Origin: Xenopus tropicalis
Lineage: Eukaryota > Chordata > Amphibia > Anura > Pipidae
Length of the DNA stretch: 64,000 nucleotides
Direction: 5' to 3'
Assembly: GCF_000004195.4 (NCBI RefSeq)
Contig: NC_030683.2
Span: 53,395,358-53,459,357, forward strand
Shown here: positions 58,233 to 64,000 of the stretch, piece by piece
How positions within the stretch are numbered: the stretch's first letter is position 1
Layout of the letters: the number at the start of each line of letters is the position of its first letter
Position numbers and translations under genes: made by a program
Notes under the pieces: generated by a model
What the model saw: the letters and a program-made list of their open reading frames with translations, nothing else
Database searches by the model: none
Told to the model about the DNA's origin: nothing

Positions 58233-58555
58233 CTAAATACTCAGATTTTGGCTGTGCACCCCACAGAATATTAAAGCCTTGGAGTGCAGACACCATCAGG
58301 ACTGAGATATATATATAAAATAATCATCTGTGGCCAGCACACCCTTCAATGTTTTATCAAACATTTTTTTATTGTAGATATATTGTTAAAACCAAGGTTT
58401 CGGTCCTCATTTGGATTGAAATATTATATATCCTAAGGCATTTCTGCTATAAAGACATGTAACATAGCATGTACATTTTTATTTTTAATAGAAATATATG
58501 TGATCCCTCTGTTTTGAGAGAAAACCTTATATGGGACCTATAGGCATGGCTCTTA

Positions 58556-58720
58556 ATCGATTTCGCGCAAATCGCCGAAAAAGCCTCGCTAGGCAACTTC
58601 GGCGATTTGCACGAAATCGCGCCGCCGCGTGTGCCATCCCACCGGCGACTTACATTTTCGCCGGTGGGATGGCAGGGGAAGGCAACTCGGGGAGATTAGT
58701 CGCCCGCGAACAGGGAGTTT
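58556..58720. mobile_element. Palindromic MITE fragment
   Basis: Two hairpins, gatttcgcgcaaatcgccga with its inverse (58557-58620) and gccatcccaccggcga with its inverse (58632-58672), then gattagtcgcccgcgaacag. It corresponds to the inner part of the element at 54491-54730, with both outer ends missing. Confidence 0.7.
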
Positions 58721-59965
58721 TTTATGGATTTATGTTTTGTTAACAACAAAAACAAGTAGCCTAGACATTCCTTATATATACACACACATCAGGGGAGAAG
58801 TGCCAGTACATTTGGTGCATTACAATTTAACCAATACTATGCCATACTTAAGATAGTTTCTATTGTAAAATGTAGTTATTCTACTACAAAATAAATGATA
58901 AAGAAATGATTCCTGCCTTCCCCCCCACACTGACTTTAGACTTTAAAGCCGATGCACATGGGTCATTTTCAATATCTCTGAAACTCCAAGGTAAAAGGTG
59001 TCAGGACAGTTGTAAGAAAGTAAGTGCAGACATTCATGCAAAGCACACGTCTGCATTTGATGCATAAATCCTTTGCATGTGCCATCATCTTTTTCTGGGA
59101 ACTTGGCCAGCGTAAGTAAATTACACTATGAAATAGAGCACATTTGCCACTAACCTATACTACAAATCTTTACTGTGATTTATAACAAACAAAAATGTAA
59201 ATGGGCCAATATGGCAAACTTTATTTTATATTTTATTTTGGTTTTCTTTTGCATCTTTATAAATAGGACCCAAATAGAAGAACCTTCCCCTATAGCTGCT
59301 CAACAATTTTCAAGGATACACACCTTGTTAACAAAGAAAATTAAAAACAAAAAGCCAATTTTGCCACTGACAGCAAACAAGCATTTCAGACTAGAAATCA
59401 AGGCTTTGTGCTAGCCGGTTACAGCATGCATTGGTATCCACCTGTACGTAGGGCCAAGTTTGTCATCCCTTTGTCACTGCTTGCGGTATTCTTCCCTCTT
59501 ATCTCTGCCTTACAGACACAAACCGAAGAGGAAAATACTCCTTCCGCCAGCTTATTCTGTAGCCTGACCCTTCTCATAAGCACCTAACACAGAATGCCCA
59601 AACGGAAAAAAACAGTGGTTTAGGGTTTCCTGCAGTTTATCAGCCACAGTATTATACATGGTTCTGCATTAAATGTTAAAATTATTTTTAAAAACTACAC
59701 ACAGATGCATTATTTAATTTGAATGTAATACAGTCTTAAGGACACAGTATACTTTGGCTTATAACCCACTGGTGACATAAGGCAGTTGTTCTTAACTATT
59801 TATTTTCTGAGAGAACCTTAATTATGTTGCACAATCATCTTTAAAACTTAAAAAACTGGTTTAGAACTACTTATTTGCCTGTTTGAATCCCTACATTTCA
59901 TTGTAGGTGGAAAACAAATTACAATATTTAGGGTATCATAGAGACCCACCCGAAACAGCATGAGG
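58721..59965. other. No gene seen
   Basis: Non-coding AT-rich sequence. The stretch 59470-59600 is less repetitive but has no recognisable exon. Confidence 0.4.
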
Positions 59966-61750
59966 TTAAAGGGGCAGTATACCATGCTTTAGGTCAGTAA
60001 ATATGGATAGGCTGATAATACTTTTTGTGTACTATTTTATTTAGAAAATATAAATGGTTTGTGAAACTGGATATAGAGTCTCCTTCGACTTCCTGTTTGT
60101 ACAATCATCTTAAATTATTTATCTCACAGAATGTAAACAGATAACAGCAATAATCAGTGGGGTCATGAATATAGTGGTTGAAGGCACTAAAAGGGTTATT
60201 TTTGGCATAAATATATTCAGATTATGCAAAGTAATGGCCTGCCCTAATAGCTCCAATGGAGAGCAATCTGTTGAGAATTTGAGGGAAAACCTGCAATGAT
60301 TTGCGAAAACTACAAAATCGCTGTACAATATAGACAGCCAGTTCAAATGTTAAACCCACTGTGTCATTCTCTGACTTCACTGGCTGCAGTTCTTCTAGAA
60401 ACAAACACAAAGGGAGCAGCAGACTACTTTGATTCAAGAACATGTTTAAAATGACTACCTGCTTCAAAGACTTGCTATCAAAGTTGCAAGAGCACAAAAA
60501 AAGCATAGTTACTGAAGTAACATTTGGATCTAATGTAGTTGAATAGGAGGACCAAAGACTGTTCAGCATGGTCTCATGCTCTTAGACTAAGCATTTGGCT
60601 TGTAAGTGCTCAATGCAGAGAATAATCTACATCCAAATGACTGAGTCAGACCAAGCTATTACATGTAACTTTGAAAATCAAGGTATAAAATCATGTGTCT
60701 CAACTAACACTCATTGGAACGAGATAACCATATTAAAGATATTTGGTTCACACTTGAGATTACTTTTGTGGAAAAAGGCTCTTTCACTCTTGATGCATAT
60801 GCACCATTCTTATAAGATATACTCAGTTTGGCTAAATGCCCAGGATTCTGGGTGAATCCTAACCTTGGAGGAAAAAATCCTTGTTTTTTCCCACTCCACA
60901 ATAACTAAACCACATGCACATATTTTGGTGCACATTTTTTTACTTTATAATTAATGAGAACCACTCAAGATTATGGCCATGGGCCATCAATGTTCATGTT
61001 TGCATTTATGGGCCACAACCATGCGTGTACATCACATAGAAATCCCAACTGATTTTAATGGGAACTTATTATTTGTTTGCGTAACTTTCCTGAGAAAAAT
61101 ACGGAGATAAAACCAGAGGAATAACCACGTGACATTATGGGCTATGGGAAGCCAAGCATTTCAAAATGAGTTCCTCTCACTAGCAGCAATGGGAATCACC
61201 TCATCAAAAGTGTCACACAAAAATGAGCACTTGTTAGCAGCAGAAATCCAATGCTTTATGTGGTGTATTGCTAAGACTGATGGCAAATGGGTAGCTCTGA
61301 CTGCTGATTTGCTCATGCAGAAAACTGTCTCTCTGCTCAAAAATGTTCAAGCAAGATTTATTTTTATTTTTGAGCATAGGCCTGCCTGTCACCGCTCTGT
61401 GTGCCTCACAATGCCACTTCTCTTGGAGTAAAATTTGCAGCAGTGAAAATTTATTAAGATTAAACATATATTAATAATAATAATTTAGATATTTAAAATA
61501 ATAAAATTTCTTATTCTCAAATATTTCCTTCAGTAAAATCTATCAAGTAGAAAAATTATGATGTTTTCATACAGTTTCTCAAACAAATGATACATCACAA
61601 ATCAGTATAAAAATGTGTTTGTTTTAAAAGCAAGCAGGAAAGTAAAATGGTATGGACATTTTCACACAGGACACTTATTAGTAGCCAAAAATGCAAGAAA
61701 ATGCCCTCCAAGACAATGACCTAAAAGAGGTAGTTTAAGAGCCTTTGAAG
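59966..61750. other. No gene; T2-type terminus at left
   Basis: TTAAAGGGGCAGTATACC at 59966 is a T2-type end without a clear partner. Open frames of 75-115 codons (for example 60222-60569 minus and 61129-61431 plus) have no recognised domain. I do not call them genes. Confidence 0.35.
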
Positions 61751-61751
61751 A

Positions 61752-62380
61752 GCATAGCTGTCAACTCTCCCTATTTCATCGAGTTTCTCATTTTTGGTCC
61801 CCTTGCCCCAGTCTCATGTCAACATGCAGCACTCCCCCCAGTTTTCTACAGGTTCTCCTTAGATTCAGTGCATGCATGCTCAGTAAGCATTCAGTGACAA
61901 CCTTTAGAAAGAGTCACCCAAAGGGCTGGTGCAGCACACCTTTAAAAATTTGCGCTGAAAACCAGAAGTGACATCATGTGTTCAGATGTGTATTTGCTCT
62001 CTTGAACCTGCTTAATGCTACCCACACATGAACATGCTCCATAAGACCTCTGTGAATGCTTACTGTACATGCATGCCCAGAATTTAAAAGGAACCTTTTA
62101 AAGAAATTGGGAGAATGCAGTAGGATGATGAAAGATCAGGGGGTAACGCCCATAAAATAGGGACATCCCTGTGCACATGCATGGGTAGCATTCAACAGTT
62201 TCTGGTGAGAAATTGTGGGAGTTCAAGAGCTTGTGAAGTGCATAGCGGTCAGCTCTCCATTTTTCAATGGGAGTTACCCTTTTTTTGGTCCTCTGGCCCT
62301 GGTCTCCCATTAACCCCCAGTTTTCTACAGGTTCACCTTATATTCAGTACACACAGTAAGCATTCAGTGACATCAGCAGG
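61752..62380 (+). repeat. Two direct copies of a ~140-bp repeat
   Basis: The series agcatagctgtcaactctcc, tttttggtcc, ccagttttctacaggttc and cagtaagcattcagtgaca at 61752-61900 recurs at about 62240-62372 (gcatagcggtcagctctcc and onward). The repeats flank ttgcgctgaaaaccagaagt-type sequence, so they may be the direct ends of one element. No protein is recognisable. Confidence 0.5.
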
Positions 62381-62639
62381 AACATATGCACATTTATAGC
62401 ATTTAATGGCTTCAGAACAACATTTGCACATGTGCAGTGACATTAATTCTGTCAGAAAAACTACACAATTACATCACTTCTGGTTAGAAACATCCTCACT
62501 CTCCAGGTGAATGTCTCTGGAAGTGCATCTTACCCACAGGGTTCACCTATTTACAGAATTTAAAAAAAAAAACTACATTTTCTGTAATATTTTGTAAAAA
62601 ATTAAACTTGAAATATACTTTTTGCTTAAGTATTTGCAA

Positions 62640-62740
62640 AAAGTAAGTATAAGTTTCCCCACAAGTTAACATTTTATAGAGCCACCTTTTGCAGCAATAA
62701 CAGTTTTAAGTCTTTTGCACGCTGTTTCAGAGTAACCACC
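62640..62740 (-). pseudogene. Tc1-type transposase C-terminal remnant
   Basis: On the minus strand about 50 bp (62690-62732) read ACKRLKTVIAAKGGS, the C-terminal signature of Tc1 transposases (compare the copy ending in ...AAKGG at 13451). Surrounding sequence has decayed and no intact TIR is seen. Confidence 0.55.
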
Positions 62741-63433
62741 AAATTAAATAAGATTTAGTGCACTTAATTCTAACCATTAAAACACTGCAAATAGTTGACT
62801 GGTTAAAAACATTTAAAAATATCTGACTGTATTCATCCGGGTTGCTGGGTACATATGTGGTGTACAATGGCTATTAGATAAAGATCCAAACATAGTTGCT
62901 TCAGTGATTTAAGGTTAACAACCTATGCAGCGGCTACAGTCTAATTTCGCTATAAGTCCATGATAAAATAATGTAATAACATCCACTTGCAGCAGATCCT
63001 GTTGCAAAAAATCCTAATGGAACTGGATTTAAAAAAGCTTGTGATAAAGCTTATTTAGCTAGTTTATCTAATTTTGCAATTGCTCCAACATATTTTGTGA
63101 GATACAACTCCACTTTTAAAAACATTTGCTTAACAGTTCATAAATAAGCACTTATTAAAAGAAAGAAAGAGCGCTGAGTTAATCGGGCCAGATAAGCCTT
63201 TGTAGCATATTGTAATAGAAATAATTATGCTCATGGGATAAGACAGGAAGTGTGTATAAATACAAGAATGGCCCACCAGAGGCATAATAAAGCAGCCAGC
63301 GCCTCTACACATTACTGTGCAAGGTTGGAACAAAATATGGATAGGGAGATGCTGTCATCTAACAACCACAGAATTCTCTGCAGAAATAACTCATGCTAAC
63401 AAGGATTACAACCCCAGAATGCTGTTCCCCACG
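62741..63433. other. No gene seen
   Basis: Non-coding. 63140-63330 is compositionally complex and might be conserved non-coding DNA. No evidence decides this. Confidence 0.35.
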
Positions 63434-63435
63434 TA

Positions 63436-64000
63436 CAGTGGGGAATTTAAGTGTAATCACATATCCAAAGATTTCTCTGGTTAGTCATAATCAGACTTTT
63501 ATGGCATACCTGAAGACCTGTACATGTTTCCTTTAATTCTGAAAACTCCAAAGCAGTTTAAATAAGAGCCTTATCAATGTCAGACATCTACCTAAACAAC
63601 TACATTCATTTTATTTTTTTAAATTGCTTTTTCTTTCTTTCTAACTGGGGATGCAGCTGTGTTCAGAATTAAGCAATCACATTCAAAATCATGTTAAATA
63701 GGAGTCAGCATACACCTGCCATCATTTAAAGTGCCTCTGATTAACCCCAAATAAAGTTCAGCTGCTCTAGTTGGTCTTTCCTGAAGTCGCATCCCACAGC
63801 AAAAGCCATGGTCCACAGAGAGCTACCAAAGCATCAGGGATCTCATGGTTAAAAGATATCAGTCAGGAGAAGGGTACAAAAGAATTTCCAAGGCATTAGA
63901 TATACCATGGAACACAGTGAAGACAGTCATCATCAAGTGGAGAAAATATGGCACAACAGTGACATTACCAAGAACTGGACAATTCTCCAAAATTGATGAA
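63436..64000 (+). mobile_element. Tc1-type transposon, 5' part (runs off window)
   Basis: TA at 63434-63435 is followed by cagtggggaatttaagtgta, a Tc1-type terminus. About 390 bp downstream a transposase N-terminus begins. The element continues beyond 64000, so its right end and state are unknown. Confidence 0.8.
63828..64000 (+). pseudogene. Tc1-type transposase N-terminus, frameshifted and cut by window
   Basis: The ATG at 63828 starts MVHRELPK, after which the family frame shifts near 63851-63853. From 63859 the frame reads DLMVKRYQSGEGYKRISKAL, then the second helix region (VKTVIIKWRKYGTTVTLPRT) to the window edge. This is the paired-like DNA-binding region of a Tc1 transposase. An alternative is a true start upstream in the second frame, which is open from 63785 but has no ATG before 63865. 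The catalytic part lies outside the window. Confidence 0.75.

Noticed and set aside
61129..61431. 100-codon frame on +
   Set aside because: No recognisable domain, AT-rich codon use like the background, overlapping frame on the other strand.

Overview
This is animal genomic DNA, and I read it as frog, most likely Xenopus. The base is AT-rich with no operons or close-packed genes. Nearly everything recognisable is transposable-element DNA of kinds familiar from Xenopus: TTAAA-flanked (T2-type) and TTAA-flanked (piggyBac-like) MITEs, hAT-type MITEs with 8-bp target duplications, Tc1 elements with long IR/DR ends, a Penelope-like retroelement, and LINE 3' ends. The species is inferred from memory of these families, since no search was possible. 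I found no convincing host protein-coding exon, rRNA or intact tRNA gene, so the window is probably intergenic or inside a large intron.

Layout. From 0 to 13 kb there are MITEs of several families (627-965, 3153-3506, 3602-3959, 4109-4465, 5156-5524, 9617-9841, 10324-10848), a CR1-like LINE end (7290-7650), and a palindromic MITE (11594-12793) split by an L2/CR1-type LINE (11773-12650). A complete Tc1 element with a one-base frameshift lies at 13233-14863. From 15 to 30 kb the DNA is mostly quiet. It carries a hAT MITE (17491-17787), an inverted repeat cluster with a textbook hammerhead ribozyme motif (18624-18703), and scattered MITEs. A 5'-truncated Penelope-like element with an uninterrupted RT plus GIY-YIG reading frame and exact 10-bp target duplications fills 30730-33703. 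From 34 to 54 kb come more MITEs, including a 365-bp near-perfect palindrome (41812-42176), a hAT MITE holding a 32-bp minisatellite (42954-43253), and a T2 element carrying a tandem MITE pair and a hAT MITE (50747-52117). From 54 to 58.7 kb there is a Tc1 element with an intact 340-residue DD34E transposase (54739-56322). It is followed by AT microsatellites interleaved with palindromes that resemble hammerhead-bearing Penelope tails (56462-58232). The window ends inside a third Tc1 element (63436 onward).

How the parts work together. The autonomous machinery consists of two Tc1 transposases and one Penelope RT/endonuclease. The many MITEs have no coding capacity and would depend on transposases encoded elsewhere. 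Nested insertions give relative ages: a LINE sits inside a palindromic MITE, and tandem and hAT MITEs sit inside a T2 element. The most interesting non-protein signals are the hammerhead fold near 18.65 kb and its degenerate relatives in the Penelope tail and the 56-58 kb palindromes.
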